DNA of 64,000 nt, from NCBI GenBank assembly GCA_933228675.1, contig OW121741.1, positions 16,877,571 to 16,941,570 on the forward strand. The letters run 5' to 3'. A program made the position numbers and the translations under genes. Positions 33,930 through 46,984 of this stretch are shown here, in pieces (within the stretch, counting starts at the first letter, position 1; each line of letters opens with the position of its first letter). A model generated the notes under the pieces. The model saw nothing but the letters and a program-made list of their open reading frames with translations, did no database searches and had not been told where the DNA came from. This DNA is from Stomorhina lunata. Taxonomy: Eukaryota; Arthropoda; Insecta; Diptera; Rhiniidae.

Positions 33930-35895
33930 TTTTTCAAAAATTTCCTATAAAAATAGGAAATTTTTCAAAAATTTCCTATTTTTAAAGGAAATTTTTCAAA
34001 AATTTCCTATTTTTATAGGAAATTTTTCAAAAATTTTCTATTTTTATAGGAAATTTTTCAAAAATTTTCTATTTTTATAGGAAATTTTTCAAAAATTTTC
34101 TATTTTTATAGGAAATTTTTCAAAAATTTCCTATTTTTATAGGAAATTTTTCAAAAATTTCCTATTTTTATAGGAAATTTTTCAAAAATTTCCTATTTTT
34201 ATAGGAAATTTTTCAAAAATTTCCTATTTTTATAGGAAATTTTTCAAAAATTTCCTATTTTTATAGGAAATTTTTCAAAAATTTCCTATTTTTATAGGAA
34301 ATTTTTCAAAAATTTCCTATTTTTATAGGAAATTTTTCAAAAATTTCCTATTTTTATAGGAAATTTTTCAAAAATTTCCTATTTTTATAGGAAATTTTTC
34401 AAAACTTTCCTATTTTTATAGGAAATTTTTCAAAACTTTCCTATTTTTATAGGAAATTTTTCAAAACTTTCCTATTTTTATAGGAAATTTTTCAAAAATT
34501 TCCTATTTTTATAGGAAATTTTTCAAAAATTTCCTATTTTTATAGGAAATTTTTCAAAAATTTCCTATTTTTATAGGAAATTTTTCAAAAATTTCCTATT
34601 TTTATAGGAAATTTTTCAAAAATTTCCTATTTTTATAGGAAATTTTTCAAAAATTTCCTATTTTTAAAGGAAATTTTTCAAAAATTTCCTATTTTTATAG
34701 GAAATTTTTCAAAAATTTCCTATTTTTATAGGAAATTTTTCAAAAATTTCCTATTTTTATAGGAAATTTTTCAAAAATTTCCTATTTTTATAGGAAATTT
34801 TTCAAAAATTTCCTAATTTTATAGGAAATTTTTCAAAAATTTCCTATTTTTATAGGAAATTTTTCAAAAATTTCCTATTTTTATAGGAAATTTTTCAAAA
34901 AATTCCTATTTTTATAGGAAATTTTTCAAAAATTTCCTATTTTTATAGGAAATTTTTCAAAAATTTCCTATTTTTATAGGAAATTTTTCAAAAATTTCCT
35001 ATTTTTATAGGAAATTTTTCAAAAATTTCCTATTTTTATAGGAAATTTTTCAAAAATTTCCTATTTTTATAGGAAATTTTTCAAAAATTTCCTATTTTTA
35101 TAGGAAAATTTTTCAAAAATTTCCTATTTTTATAGGAAATTTTTCAAAAATTTCCTATTTTTATAGGAAATTTTTCAAAAATTTCCTATTTTTATAGGAA
35201 ATTTTTCAAAAATTTCCTATTTTTATAGGAAATTTTTCAAAAATTTCCTATTTTTATAGGAAATTTTTCAAAAATTTCCTATTTTTATAGGAAATTTTTC
35301 AAAAATTTCCTATTTTTATAGGAAATTTTTCAAAAATTTCCTATTTTTATAGGAAATTTTTCAAAAATTTCCTATTTTTATAGGAAATTTTTCAAAAATT
35401 TCCTATTTTTATAGGAAATTTTTCAAAAATTTCCTATTTTTATAGGAAATTTTTCAAAAATTTCCTATTTTTATAGGAAATTTTTCAAAAATTTCCTATT
35501 TTTATAGGAAATTTTTCAAAAATTTCCTATTTTTATAGGAAATTTTTCAAAAATTTCCTATTTTTATAGGAAATTTTTCAAAAATTTCCTATTTTTATAG
35601 GAAATTTTTCAAAAATTTCCTATTTTTATAGGAAATTTTTCAAAAATTTCCTATTTTTATAGGAAATTTTTCAAAAATTTCATATTTTTATGGGAAATTT
35701 TTCAAAAATTTCCTATTTTTATAGGAAATTTTTCAAAAATTTCCTATTTTTATAGGAAATTTTTCAAAAATTTCCTATTTTTATAGGAAATTTTTCAAAA
35801 TTTTCCTATTTTTATAGGAAATTTTTCAAAAATTTCCTATTTTTATAGGAAATTTTTCAAAAATTTCCTATTTTTATAGGAAATTTTTCAAAAAT
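33930..35895 (-). repeat. 31-bp palindromic minisatellite, array 3 (inverted)
   Basis: About 63 units. Each is the exact reverse complement of the array 1 unit: arm TAGGAAATTTTT, central C, complementary arm, TTTTTA spacer. It is the TAGGAAA form, so it matches array 1 (26347-28210) rather than the nearer array 2. A few units carry TTTTCTA or CAAAACTTTCC variants in adjacent runs. Confidence 0.97.
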
Positions 35896-37454
35896 AGCTC
35901 TTGCCATAGTTTTATTCATATCTTTTGAAGATTTCTGGTAAGAGCTCTAGTTATATGTAACTCTGGCCATTGGAAGTCTTTATTATAAAAGTTGATCACC
36001 TGATGCGTATGATTATTATTGTTATTAAAATATTCCTCATACTTACATATGTACTTTAGAACAAGTTTTTGTTATTTTTTGTTGGTTTAAATTAATTTGT
36101 CCTTAATATAATAAATTATTCTCAATGCCTTAGTAGAATTCCACTTGAAATTGTCTTGTAAATGTCAAAATATCTCTCCTAAGGTTAATGTGCACATGTT
36201 GAACCATCCAACATGCCACAATCTTTAGATTAATCATTTTAATCGAAATACTCCTGTTAAGCAAGAAAATATTCAAGTGAAATATAAATTAATGTGTGTA
36301 ATTTAAATATGAATGTGAAAACACACACACACATAAACATATACATATAAGGAAAATTAACAAAATTGAAAACCTTATGACAACAATTGTTATAATGTTT
36401 CCAGTAATAAAACCATAAAATAAATTTATATATTTTTGCCAAATGACCAATATTAAAATCTGGGATAGAGAAGGATGAAGCAAAAGATGTTAGTGGTAAA
36501 TTTTGTGTGTAGGTCTGAGAATCTTAAGCATTTAATTAGGTGCAGATACATACATATAAAGTTAAATATTTGCATATTTGTAACTATAAATATATGTGTC
36601 TGTATATGAAAAAGGATATGCATCAGACATTAAAATCCAATACCTCCTGCTCATGTTGTGGCTACTCTCTCAATCCTGTAATTTTGATATATGTATTGCA
36701 TGTGTGTGAGAGTGCATAACTAACTACTTCAAAACGACAACAACTAATTGCTTTTCCTTCAAAATTTCTACATAACGGTTGATTTATGCAATTTGTCATA
36801 TTTGAAATTTTACACTTCCTTCCGGTATAAAATGTTATGATTAACAATGTATATGGTTTATGTTGTACTTACTTATGACTATAAACATACAATTCTACAT
36901 ACATACATACACTTGTGTATTAAGTTATACAGTTTCAGTGGAAAACCGAATTACACACATTCATATAAACACACACAAACATATAAAGTTATAGAAATAT
37001 GTATTTTTGAATGTTAGAAACTTGTACTTGTATCATAAGTAAAGTTTTGTCTTTCAAGGTGTATGTTATTGTTTTCTCTGGTAAAACTTATTGAAATATG
37101 TAAACAATAATGTATACGAGGGATGTTTGCCGATTCCCCTAAGGTCTAGTTTAAGTCTTCCTATGCTCTACTTCAGTTCAAGTTTAGTTTGTTTAGTTTC
37201 CGTTCTGTTTTTTTTTAGTCAGGATCAATTATGGTTAACTTTCCAATTAATTTTCTACTAGTCCTCGTTTTGTTCATTTCAACTTTAAGATTACATTAAA
37301 TATAGTACTTTGTAATTTACATTACTTCAATGTTTTAATGCTTCTATTCCAAGATATAAAATATGAAACGAGATGATGTTATTTCCGCAAATGAGGAGGC
37401 ATGTTTAGTTTAAACAGTTCCCGGTTTAAGAAGAGTGATCTAAAAAGTAAGTGA
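35896..37454. other. AT-rich spacer with short microsatellites
   Basis: An (AC)n tract at about 36320 and ACATACAT tracts at about 36895-36910. No gene recognised; small open frames at 36257-36483 and 36662-36847 are unsupported. Confidence 0.4.
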
Positions 37455-38540
37455 AGGAACAAGTTTTCTATAGGAATACATTTCTATAGAAAAGTTGAAG
37501 ATAGAAAGACTTTTCTAAAGAGAAGTTGACGATAGGAAGATACTTTTATACAAAAGTTGACGGTAGGAATACATTAATACAGAAAAGTTGACAACAGGAA
37601 GACATTTCTATAGAAAAGTTGGCGATAGGAAGACACTATTATAGAAAAGTTGACGATAGGAAGATATTTCTATAGAAAAGTTGACGATAGGAAGATATTT
37701 CTATAGAAAAATTGACGATAGGAAGATATTTCTATAGAAAAGTTGACGATAGTAAGATATTTCTATAGAAAAGTTGACGATAGGAAGATATTTATATAGA
37801 AAAGTAGACGATAGGAAGATATTTCTATAGAAAAGTTGACGATAGGAAGACATTTCTGTGGAAAAGTTGACAACAGTTAGACATTTCTATAGAAAAGTTG
37901 ACTATAGGAAGACATTTCTATAAAAAAGTTGACGATAGGAAGACATTTCTATAGAAAAGTTGACGATATGAAGATATTTCTATAGACAAGTTGACGACAG
38001 GAAAACACTTCTATAGAAAAGTTGAAAAGACTTTTCTATAGGAAAATTGATGATAGGAAGACTTTTCTATAGAAAAGTTGACGATAGGAAGTCTTTTCTA
38101 TAGAAAAGTTGGCGATAGGAAGACATTTTCTAAAGAGAAGTTGACGATAGGAAGACTTTTCTATAGAAAAGTTGACGATAGGAAGACACTTCTGTAGAAA
38201 AGTTCACGATAGGAAGACATTTCTGTAGAAAAGTTGACGATAGGAAGACATTTCTGTAGAAAAGTTGACGATAGTTAGACATTTCTGTAGAAAAGTTGAC
38301 GATAGGAAGCCATTTCTATAGAAAACTTGACGATAGGAAGTCTTTTCTATAGAAAAGTTGACGTTAGGAATTCTTTTCTATAGACAAGTTGACGTTAGGA
38401 AGTCTTTTCTATAGAAAAGTTGACGTTAGGATTTCTTTCCTATGGAAAAGTTTCTATAGAAAAGGAAGTCTTTTCTATAGAAATGTTGACGTTAGGAAGT
38501 TTTCTCTATAGAAAACTTGACGTTAGAAAGTCTTTTCTCT
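37455..38540 (+). repeat. 31-bp minisatellite, mixed GACGATAGGAAGAC subtypes
   Basis: About 35 units of the TTTCTATAGAAAAGTTGACG family, with subtypes marked GATATTTC, GACATTTCTG and GTCTTTTC in successive runs. It is more diverged than the array at 14385-16235. Confidence 0.93.
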
Positions 38541-39954
38541 AATACAAACGAAAATTATTTCGTTTGTATTAAGGTTTGTGTGTATGTATTTATAGAAGAG
38601 AATGTATTTAACTTTCTTGAATTACTAAAATATACATAATAATCTTTTAAATCTCTTTTCCTAAGATACATTCATGTAGGTTTAGTACTTACTTGCAATA
38701 TGCAAATATTTGCATTAACACACATTTGCATACCAACACAGGCTCTGACACAAACAAACAATTTCGTATATTATTCATATCAGCAGCAGAGGGAAAAAGT
38801 TAAGGGACATCTTGACAATTGAAGTTTAAAGACATGTAGTCGTTTACTAAAAGACAGTTGTTGTTTAGAATATAAATAATTTTTTTAAAAAATATAGGAA
38901 AAACTTCTTGGTGCTTCCAGATTATGGATAGTGAGTTACTTTTGTGCTTCACTGTTTAGTTTAACTTCTACTTACTTACTATATTTAACTTTTAGAGCTC
39001 TAAAGTTGTGTTAATTAAATTTTAAAGTTTAAGTTTATGGCAACTAATTATTTATATGAAGCTTATGGTATTTTATAATTCATATTAGTTACACACATAC
39101 AAATGCTTAAACTGACATTTTATTACACATACAAAGAGATTTTAGATATTAGAAGTCTTGTATGTATATTCGTTTCGCACATTAAGCCATTTTATAATTT
39201 AATATTTAGCAATTCAAATATTATGTTATTCAAAATCTTTGAAATATGAATAGATACAATTAAGTATAATAATGGGAATTAATAAAATTTTACTTAATAG
39301 TTTAATACATATACATAGAAAAGCAAATATAATTATCAAAAGCTTAACAAAGCCACACATACATATATACATATACATATATGTAAGTAAGTAGCCCGAT
39401 TGTTCTGGATTGAAGGCTCATATTTAGTGTTGATGAAGTTATTACTGATTTGGATTTGACTTTGGCTAGACTTTACCAACCATTTACTACTTGCCTTAAA
39501 TATTACTAGTATATAGTATTATTGCCTATCATTTCACTAGTATTGGTTAGGGTTGTTTTTTTAACCTGCTGGGTCTGTGTTGGTATGTAGGAGTATACAC
39601 TTGTATTTGTGATAATTTAAAGCTTAATAAAGCGATTACTTTAATAATCTTTCTGGATTATATTATTGTTCTTTGAGAATGTTAATTATAAATGTGAGGT
39701 CTACTTTTGGGCTGCTTAAAAAAATTTTATTATCTATTTCAAGGAATGGGTCTTAAATTCATGTGTAATTAATATTTAAGGTACTAAACTTTGTTTATAT
39801 ATTTTTGTATTCTTCATATATTTAAATAGAAAACTATTCTATAGCATATATTCGGTGATACAGGTTGTAGTTTCGAGGTTGGTTGGAAGTTGTATAAGTT
39901 ACAGTTTTAATTTATACTATATTCTGTAGCATATCTATAGGTGCCATTTAAAAA
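38541..39954. other. AT-rich spacer, no gene recognised
   Basis: No reading frame of interest; ATATACATATACATAT tract at about 39362-39385. Confidence 0.4.
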
Positions 39955-40680
39955 AAGAGTTGACAATAGGAATTCTTTTCTATAGAAAAGTTGACAATAG
40001 GAAGTCTTTTCAATAGAAAAGTTGGCGATAGGAAGTTTTTTCTATCGAAAAGTTGACTATATGAATATCTTTTCTATAGAAAAGAAGTCTTTTCTATAGA
40101 AAAGTTGATTATAGGAAGTTTTTTCTATAGAAAATTTGATGATAGGAAGTCTTTTTTATAGAAAAAATGACGATAGGAAGACTTTTCTATAGAAAAGTTG
40201 ACGATAGGAAGACTTTTCTATAGAAAAGTTGACGATAGGAAGACTTTTCTATAGAAAAGTTGACGATAGGAAGACTTTTCTATAGAAAAGTTAACGATAG
40301 GAAGACTTTTCTATAGAAAAGTTGACGATAGGAAGACTTTTCTATAGAAAAGTTGACGATAGGAAGACTTTTCTATAGAAAAGTTGACGATAGGAAGACT
40401 TTTCTATAGAAAAGTTGACGATAGGAAGACTTTTCTATAGAAAAGTTGACGATAGGAAGACTTTTCTATAGAAAAATTGACGATAGGAAGACTTTTCTAT
40501 AGAAAAGTTGACGATAGGAAGATTTTTCTATAGAAAAGTTGACGATAGGAAGACTTTTCTATAGAAAAGTTGACGATAGGAAGATTTTCTATAGAAAAGT
40601 TGACGATAGGAAGATTTTCTATAGAAAAATTGACCATAGGAAGATTTTCTATAGAAAAGTTGACGATAGGAAGACTTATT
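39955..40680 (+). repeat. 31-bp minisatellite, GACGATAGGAAGACTTTTC subtype
   Basis: About 23 units, disordered at the left edge and regular from about 40160. It is the same subtype as 12530-12780. The minus-strand open frame at 40497-40721 (repeated VNFSIENLP) is the repeat itself. Confidence 0.94.
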
Positions 40681-40789
40681 TCACTATTTAGATCTAAATT
40701 ATTTGTACTTTTATTCGTCATTACAGGACTTTGACTTACTGTAGCATGAGGTTAGGCTGAAGGTGGAGATTAGTGACACTTACTTTCAC

Positions 40790-41250
40790 TTTAAAGAATG
40801 ACTTGCATTTCAACTATGATTTGCACTTTGACAGTGACTGCCATTTTTAATATGACTTGCACATTGAGAATGATTTGCACTTCAAAAGTGATTTGCATTT
40901 TAAATATGACTTGCACTTTTAGAATGACTTGAACTTTGAAAATGATTTGCACCTTGAGAATGACTTGCACTTTGGGAAAGACTTTTACTTTCACTATGAC
41001 TTGCACTTTGAAAATGACTTGTACTTTGACAATGATTTGCTATTTGACTATTACTTGCACTTTTACTATGACTTGAAATTTTAGAATAATTTTCGCTTTG
41101 ACCATGACTTGCATTTTGAGAGTGATTTGCATTTTGAAAGACTTGCATTTTAACTATCACTTGCCCTTTGACCTTGGCTTGTATATTGACTATTACTTGA
41201 ATTTTGACTAAAACTTCAACTTTGTATATAACATACTCTTAAAGTGAGAC
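40790..41250. repeat. 18-bp minisatellite ATGACTTGCACTTTGAAA
   Basis: About 25 variable units with ACTTGCA or ATTTGCA words every 18 bp. Because 18 is a multiple of three, long minus-strand frames with a six-residue repeat (VQVILK-like) appear at 40791-41160; these are not taken as genes. Confidence 0.85.
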
Positions 41251-41884
41251 TTCCGCATTGATTATGACATCTTTTTATGCTATTATAATCTCTATTTTAT
41301 TTTGATGTTTTCAAAACACAATAACTCGTATTTAGTCTGTGTTGAAGTTTGGGTATGTACATGGTTTTCGATTTGTCTACAATAAAGGAAATTTTTCCTC
41401 ACGAATTGTTTAAACTTTTTGTTCTACAGCCAATTTCATTTGTTTTACATTGGCGGCGTGTTATTGATATCAACTTACGATCGATGAAGGATGCTGGGGT
41501 TAATAATAATTTAAATAGAAATTTGTTTATACAGAAATTAAAGTTGCTGTAAATGGGTCTCGAACCCAGGCTGAATATAATATGTTATTCTTAGTAGTCG
41601 ACTTGTATATCAACTAAGGGTCTATCGATTAATATTAACTAAAGACTAGCCTGTGCAAAGTTTTAACAAAGTAGTCAATTAGTCAATAGTAATTAGATTT
41701 TAAAGCATTTGTGAGTATTTCTTATCATTATCTTTTCCGATTCTGCTTATTTTGAACCATCCTTAGGGTAAAAGCTAAAAAGAAAGTTTATATCTATAAA
41801 AATAAATGTTTGTATTTCCTTTATAGTATAGTAAACTATAAATTTGTTCATGTTATGATCTTAAGAGAAGTTGTTGCACATGGG
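41251..41884. other. Spacer containing a tRNA-like trace
   Basis: Apart from the tRNA-like element at about 41545-41625, nothing is recognised. The 67-residue open frame at 41349-41552 has no recognisable domain. Confidence 0.35.
41545..41625 (-). mobile_element. tRNA-like (B-box) trace, possibly SINE-derived
   Basis: On the minus strand GCCTGGGTTCGAGACCCA reproduces a tRNA T-arm with a perfect B-box. The acceptor stem cannot be closed on the 5' side, so it is not called a tRNA gene. Confidence 0.35.
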
Positions 41885-42110
41885 CAGACAAATATTACTA
41901 AAATGGTATGATCAAGTTCCGACAGGTCGCGCCACTGAAAATTCCTCAAAATGAATTAAACCGTAAACCGTGCATTTGATCATTCTATGATCTTTAGCAA
42001 AGTTGTTGTGCATAAGTCGGCGGAGGTTTCTAAGTTGGTCCGATTGAATCCCAATAGATGTCACCACTTTAATAAAAGTTATAAAGAGACATGGTATATC
42101 AATAGTGTGA
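41885..42110 (+). repeat. Inverted fragment of the ~125-bp repeat from 1627-2235
   Basis: GCGCCACTGAAAATTCCTCA, TGCATTTGATCATTCTATGA and TTTAGCAAAGTTGTTGTGCA are reverse-complement forms of the array at 1627-2235. One unit and part of a second are present. Confidence 0.75.
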
Positions 42111-42129
42111 GTGGCATATTTTGGCAATA

Positions 42130-43575
42130 CGAATTTAATTTATTCCGGAGGTGAAACTGCCTCTGCTCCTATCGTAAATTTTTTGTCAAGCTGACCCATT
42201 CTTATTAATATTGTTAAAAGTGCCAAAATAGTGTTCATAAACTCTTTTTAGATACGTAATACAAATAAATGTGTGCCTATGGGAAGGGGGCTAAAGTTCC
42301 CCTGCTCCGATTCTGTTTACTTTTAAGCAAACTATGTTAAATGCTTAAGCAAATGTTTGTTCAAACTTTAGTAATGAATATGCAATTATTAATACAATAA
42401 AGAAACTCGATATGTTTGTGAGGGGATAAATCTCCCCTTGCCGGTTCATGTTATATTTTACCCAAACTTTTCTTATCAATAGAATGTTGATAAAAAATAA
42501 AATAAAAACAAGTGTTTGTATTACTCTTTTTAAGATACGTAATAAAATTATTATTATTATTTGTCTATGGGGGGCTGAAATCCCCCCGCTCCGATCCTGT
42601 TTAGTTTTAAGAAAATTAATGCTTAAGCTAATGTTTGTCAAAACTTTAGTTATGAATATGCAATTATGAATACAATAATACTTGATACTTGATATATTTG
42701 TAAAGGGAATATATCTCCCCTTGCCCGTTCGTATTACATTTTGCCCAAACTTTTCTTATCAATAAAATGTTGATAAAAAATAAAAACAAGTGTTTATATT
42801 ACTTTTTCAAAGATATATAATAAAAACTATTATTTGTCTATAGGGGGCTGAAGTCCCACTGCTCCGACCCTGTTTTGTTTTAAGCAAAATACATTCAATG
42901 CTTAAGCAAATGTTTGTACATTTTAGTTGTAAATATTTAATTATCAATGAAGACACTTGATATATTTGTAAGGGGAATATATCTCCCCTTGCCCGTTCAT
43001 ATTCTATTTCACCTAAACTATTTTTATCAATAAAATTTTGATAAAAAACAAAACAAAAACAAGTGTTTATATTACTCTTTTTTAGATACGTAATAAAACT
43101 TATTATTTTCCTATAGGGGGCTAAAGTCCCCCTGCTCCGACCCTGTTTCGTTTGAAGCAAATTACTTTCAATGCTTAAGCAAATGTTTGTACAAACTTTA
43201 GTTATGAATATGCAGTTATTAATACAATACTTGATATCTTTGTAAGGGGGATATATCTCCCCTTGCCCGTTCATATTCCGTTTCACCTATGCTTTTCTTA
43301 ATAATAAAATGTAGATAAAAAGCAAAATGATTTTATATATTTTTCTTTTTAGGATACAAAATAAAAATTATTATTTGCCTATGAGGGGGGCTCTAGTTCC
43401 TCTGCTCCTATCCTGTCTAAATTTAACCTTAATTATTATCAACAAAATCTTGATGAAAAAAACAGCAAATTTAGTGTTGATACAACTTTTTTTCAGATAC
43501 AAAAAAAATATTATTTGTCTATGAGGGGCTGATGTCCCTCTGCTCCGATCCTGTTTACTTTTAACCTAATTACTT
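42130..43575 (+). repeat. ~272-bp tandem repeat with paired GC hairpins
   Basis: The word CTCCGA-CCTGTTT (with variants) starts at about 42305, 42590, 42861 and 43134, giving steps of about 270-285 bp, with degenerate copies at both ends. Each full unit has two GC-rich inverted repeats in AT-rich DNA: GGGGGCTAAAGTCCCCC-type and AAGGGGA-ATATATC-TCCCCTT. The 159-residue minus-strand frame at 42807-43286 spans nearly two units and looks like a repeat artefact. Confidence 0.85.
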
Positions 43576-43999
43576 TCAACATCGATGGTTATATAAAGTT
43601 TGAAAGCTATTCATTTGTTATAAGTATTAGCTTTGGTTTTTATATTGGCTAAAGAAGTTTTTGAATCATACGGAACTACAATATTTTCTTGTAATTTTCT
43701 CTTTGTTGTCCCACTCTGCCTTGGCGGTTATCTATTTATATGGTTTCTTTATGATATAGACCTTTTGAAATGTTTCTTTTATGTTTAGTGCATTGAAAAT
43801 TTTTAATAGCTTTTAATAAAATTGTATTTTTTATAAATACACATTTAGTCCGAATTGCAATGAGGCCTTACAAAGGACTCGTGGCATATAAAGTAAAAGA
43901 AGACTGTTTAAAATTAAATTTTTTTACTGAATAATTTCCACTTAAAATCTAAAGGTTTTAAAGTCGAGGAATTTAATCTTTAAGCAATTTAAAATAAAT

Positions 44000-44850
44000 C
44001 TAAGAAAACGGATTTCCTATTTGGAAATTTTGTATATAGGAATTTTTTTTAAATTTTCAACATGACTTTATTCGCAATTTTACTTATAACTTTGGTTAAT
44101 GTAAGACTAAAATTTTTCTAAAAATATCTGGTGATTCCTTACGCTTAAGAATAAATATAATAAAAATATCTTTTCATTGTCTATCTTTATCTGGGCATAA
44201 AAAATTATCAAAATCAACAATTTTTTGACAAAATATGCGAAACATAATTATGCATATATTCTTAAAGTCTGTGAGATGAGATCAAAACCATGAGGGAAAT
44301 GTAGAAAAAAAAACTTAAGATTGATTTCATTTGAAAGTTTTGTGTATAGAAATTTTTGAAAATTTTCACCTTGACCTAATTCACAATTTTGCTTATAACT
44401 TTGGTAAGCTTAAAGCTAAAATTTTTCTAAAAACATCCTGCAATTCCCAAAACCTTAAAATAAATATAATAAAAATATATTTTCATTATCTTTCTTTATC
44501 TAGGCATAAGAAATTATCAATATCAAAACTTTTTGACAAAATATGCGAGACATAATTAGAAATGTAGAAAAAATGTATAGAAATTTTTTTAAAAATTTTC
44601 ACCTTGACCTAATTCACAATTTTGCTTATAACTTTGGTCAACGTAAGGCTAAAATTTTTCTAAAAATATCTGGTGATTTCTAAGACTTTAGAATAAATAT
44701 AATAAAAATATCTTTTCATTATCTTTTTTTATCCAGGCATAAGAAATTCTCAAAATCAAAATTTTTTGACAAAATATGCGAAAAAGAATTTTACATATTT
44801 TCTCAAAGTCTGGAAGATGAGATTAAAACCATGAGAAAAATGTAGAAAAA
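44000..44850 (+). repeat. ~240-305-bp tandem repeat, three copies
   Basis: Copies start at about 44027, 44335 and 44575. Shared words include TTGCTTATAACTTTGG, GCTAAAATTTTTCTAAAAA, ATATCTTTTCATT and TTTTTGACAAAATATGCG. The second copy lacks a tail segment present in the first and third (GATGAGAT-AAAACCATGAG). Confidence 0.85.
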
Positions 44851-46229
44851 ACTTCAGAAAAATGTATTTTATTTCTGTGTTGCTCAATCTTTTATAATTC
44901 TAGCAAAACAATTAACTTTTACTTAAAATCTCATTAATAGAAAATCCACCCTCTTCTTATTATATAAGGAAATAATTTAGACAAGAACTACATGTAAATT
45001 AAGTGTAAATGGTCTACATGTAAGTTTTGCCGGTAAACGAATTTCGTGTTTTTTTCTTGAAAGTCATGAAAGAATTCCTGGTCAAATCATTATTAGACTT
45101 ATTGAAAAGTTATCAGTAAATAAATTAAGCTAACAAAAACCTTAAGGCTCTTAAGGAAAATAATGAAAAGAAAAAAAAAAAAAAAAACGAAAAGAAAAAC
45201 GAAACATAATGAATGAATAAATGAAAAGAAAGACCAAATCTTAAAAAAGTAAGTGCGTGACATGCAAAAAAAGAAATCAAAGCTCTATTGCCCCATCCCT
45301 TGCCAAGTTCTAAAGATTCCCCCAACTTTAAGGAAGATCATTACAAACTTGAGGAAAATTTTCCTTTAACGTTTTTTTTTGGTTACAAACAATTTAAGCA
45401 CGCAATGGTCATGATTTTGGATTCAAAAAACTGATTTCATACCTTTTTCAAAAAAAGTTTCTTATAATGAAAATTAGAGGCTTGAGAAATGTTCTACTGT
45501 CGAAAGTGATTTTCTTTTCAACAAATAAAATATTCTTAGTAAATTAAAGAAAAACAAAAAAAATTTGATGACAAATAAACAAAGAAATATTTTAGGTATT
45601 TTAACTAATGAGCGGCTGTTTTTTTTGCGGCGTAAGGGGAATATAATTTATTTTTAATTGTTTGAACAAACAGTGGGAAATAAAATTTGTGATACATTTT
45701 TAAATCTCCAGATAATTTAGGAAATATAAAAAAATTCTTTGCACTTTGTTTCAAATCCTATTTTAGCTAAAAAAAGTTAAGAATATTCTCTAGAGTTTTT
45801 TGTTAAAAGGCAACATTTCTTTATTTTGCGCAAATATGGGCAGCTGAAATTAACTTAATATTAAAGCAAACTTATGTGGCATTAATATTTCGGAAAATTA
45901 GTTCGAGATATTGTGGAGTTTTTCTAAATTTTACTCTTAATCTTACATTTATTGAAAAGAAAAAACAGAGTATGAAATTTGGAATTGTTGGTAATAAAAA
46001 ACATGTTCAAAATGTTTTGGCGCATAGTTATGCATCTGAGTCTTTGACACATTAAAACTGCAACTTATTGTATTAAGTGGTTAATAAGTTGGATGAGTGG
46101 CTTTTAGGGTATTCCTCTGAGGCTCCCCTAAACCTGATGTTTGTTTAAAATTCTAAGTACGATTATTTAGCTTGGCTAGCTTTAGAAAAAGGTTTACTGT
46201 TTGTTTCTATCGATGTTGTTTTCGAAGAT
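44851..46229. other. AT-rich spacer, no gene recognised
   Basis: A poly-A tract lies at about 45170-45187. No supported coding sequence. Confidence 0.4.
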
Positions 46230-46984
46230 ATTATGTAACTAGTTTATCCCTTTTTGGCCCCGTTTTTACCCCCAAAATTAAAAAAAGTACCGAACTCGTG
46301 TCCCATAATTTTTAGTGCGAATCTCTTAGAAATTTAATTTTCACTTCTTTCGCTTTTGGTTTAGAAGATATAATGTTAACAATTTTTCTATTTTTACCCT
46401 CTTAACTGAAAAGAGTACCTTAATTTTTAGTACGAATTTTAAAGAAATTTAATTTTCACTTCTATTGCTTTTGGTTTAGGAGATATAATTTTACCGTTTT
46501 TTCCCATTTTACCCTCTAAACTGAAAAAAGTACCAAATACGTACTTGGCAATTGACTTCCCTATAAATTTTATTTCTAGCTTTATGGATTTAATTTTTCC
46601 CCGCTTTTACCCCTTTTTGCCTCCTAAATCAAAAAGTACCAAACCAAATATTTTTTGTTGTTTACCATCTCCATTTTAAATTTTGTTACTAAGTTGATTG
46701 GTTCAAAAGATACACATGGTTTAAAGAAAGTACCAACATTTTATTTTTTATCCTTTTTACCCCCTATTTGTCCCATCTGTCTAAAATTACCAAACACGTG
46801 TCTGCTTATTTTTGTAGCTGCAATTTCAATTTTGGTTTTGTCACGTTTACTTCCGGAGATAGAGCATTACTAATTTTTCCCTTTTGTTACCATTTTTTAT
46901 CCCTTTCTAAGTGGATCTATACTTCGAAAAAGATACCCGTTGCTAAAGATAAAATTTGGATAGTGCAAAGATTTTTTGCCCGAT
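46230..46984 (-). mobile_element. Helitron-like element fragment, inverted arm (same strand as copy 1)
   Basis: C-rich, TTTTTACCCC and AAAAAAGTACC words on the + strand match 2280-2830 in the same orientation. It abuts the opposite-strand copy that starts near 46985, so the two form an inverted repeat. Open frames at 46655-46986 are artefacts of this sequence. Confidence 0.6.

Noticed and set aside
12390..37425. Shared word GTTTAAACAGTTCC before two 31-bp arrays (about 12390 and 37411)
   Set aside because: Only 14 bp with poor similarity around it, and it contains a simple palindrome. Not enough to claim a common array-entry sequence.
40791..41160. Open frames with a six-residue repeat (VQVILK-like)
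   Set aside because: Produced by an 18-bp minisatellite whose period is a multiple of three.
41545..41625. tRNA gene on the minus strand
   Set aside because: The T-arm/B-box is good, but no acceptor stem closes and the anticodon arm is not convincing. Kept only as a tRNA-like trace.
42807..43286. 159-residue minus-strand open frame
   Set aside because: It spans nearly two copies of a ~272-bp tandem repeat, repeats itself, and has no recognisable domain.
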